Part shown: positions 63,671 to 64,000 of the stretch, piece after piece
How the letters are laid out: each line of letters starts with the position of its first letter
How positions within the stretch are numbered: position 1 is the stretch's first letter
DNA from: Deltaproteobacteria bacterium
GTDB taxonomy: Bacteria > Desulfobacterota > Desulfobacteria > Desulfobacterales > Desulfatirhabdiaceae
Assembly (NCBI GenBank): GCA_016219185.1
Contig: JACRBZ010000053.1
Coordinates: forward strand, 1-64,000
Length of the DNA stretch: 64,000 bases
Reading direction: 5' to 3'
Position numbers and translations under genes: made by a program
Notes under the pieces: model-generated
Told to the model about the DNA's origin: nothing
What the model saw: only the letters and a program-made list of their open reading frames with translations
Database searches by the model: none

Positions 63671-64000
63671 CTATTCCATCAGGGTCTGCAAAAAGCCTGC
63701 CGGGTCTTTGGATCTGACCAGGCTTTCGCCGATCAGGAAATTAAAAATTCCGGATTTTGAAAGGCGCTCGATGTCCTGCCGGTTTTGGATGCCGCTGGCG
63801 GCAACCGGTATCTGATCGGATGCAAGCTGCGAAACCAGTTGCATGGATGTGGCGATGTCCGTATGAAAGGTTTGTAAATTCCGGTTGTTGATGCCAATCA
63901 GCCTTGCCCCGGACCGGGTTGCCGCAGCCACATCCGATTCCGAATGCACCTCAACCAGGGCATTCATGCCGAGTGCATGGCAGAGATCCAGCAGCTCGCT
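63671..64000 (-). CDS. trpC: Indole-3-glycerol phosphate synthase, C-terminal part
   Basis: The last 109 codons of a TIM-barrel enzyme of tryptophan synthesis; the gene continues past the window edge. The signature ALVEVHSESDVAAATRSGARLIGINNRNLQTF (strands 6-7, with the phosphate-binding and catalytic Glu/Asn residues) and PVAASGIQNRQDIERL (strand 8) are conserved, ending FLIGESLVRSKDPAGFLQTLM. The rest of the trp operon should lie to the right. Confidence 0.93.
   Translation of the reverse strand, partial: SELLDLCHALGMNALVEVHSESDVAAATRSGARLIGINNRNLQTFHTDIATSMQLVSQLASDQIPVAASGIQNRQDIERLSKSGIFNFLIGESLVRSKDPAGFLQTLME

Overview
The window most likely comes from a mesophilic, anaerobic, sulfate-reducing Deltaproteobacterium (Desulfobacterales-like). 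This is inferred from gene content: a one-gene pyruvate:ferredoxin oxidoreductase, an MvhD-type hydrogenase/heterodisulfide-reductase iron-sulfur protein, a RACo-like ASKHA protein, and the cluster precorrin-2 dehydrogenase - CcsA - HemA. I name no species. Base composition is patchy: housekeeping blocks are of medium GC, 4.4-10.1 kb is visibly GC-richer, and 32-33 kb and 42.4-42.9 kb are AT-rich.

Layout. 1-558: leader-distal end of a type I-C-like CRISPR array, followed by a lone I-E-like repeat and a gene-free stretch with three palindromes. 1.0-3.0 kb: secreted FG-GAP/VCBS protein and a hot-dog thioesterase. 3.0-10.2 kb: a segment bounded by a 91-bp direct repeat, holding a BrnT-type toxin-antitoxin pair, a transposase relic and a four-gene molybdenum-hydroxylase cluster. 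It ends in a 5'-truncated DUF2182 gene. 11-18.3 kb: XRE-cupin regulator with an acyl-CoA ligase, ChaN-like lipoprotein, NUDIX hydrolase, thioredoxin plus CcdA, ProC and a Uma2 protein. 18.4-26.4 kb: RACo-like protein, a MITE-like repeat, then a seven-gene minus-strand run (MvhD, DHH, MBL, Met8, CcsA, HemA, FabD) with several 4-bp overlaps. 26.6-31.5 kb: CBS-ACT protein and a complete polar amino-acid ABC transporter that encloses a D-cysteine desulfhydrase. 31.6-33.2 kb: tRNA-Pro, then a 1.25-kb insertion in tRNA-Arg(CCU) that left an orphan 5' half.

33.4-42.4 kb is an accessory zone: a candidate small RNA, secreted proteins, an HTH protein, a universal stress protein, ankyrin repeats, a 49-residue cysteine-rich peptide with its own promoter and hairpin, a lipoprotein, a papain-like protease, a REC-GGDEF protein with an altered signature, and an EcsC-family protein. 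43-48.4 kb: CoA-transferase A/B and NifJ, pointing to acyl-CoA and pyruvate metabolism. 48.4-58.8 kb: K+ channel with RCK domains, SDR epimerase, a second copy of the MITE-like repeat, a DHH-CBS protein, an FMN-dependent alpha-hydroxy-acid dehydrogenase broken by a 74-bp insertion, the ACT/DUF711 pair and an M20 peptidase. 58.7-61.9 kb: three signalling genes (REC-PAS, HDOD, REC-HD-GYP). 62.3-64 kb: a protein made of two near-identical units, and the 3' end of trpC at the edge.

The observations most worth following are the cysteine-rich mini-gene (35994-36143), the tRNA-Arg insertion, the 91-bp repeats around the molybdenum-hydroxylase cluster with its Asp in place of the catalytic Glu, the orientation-consistent pair of about 150-bp repeats at gene 3' ends, and the orphan I-E-like repeat beside the I-C-like array. 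All family assignments were made by reading sequence; no database search was run.
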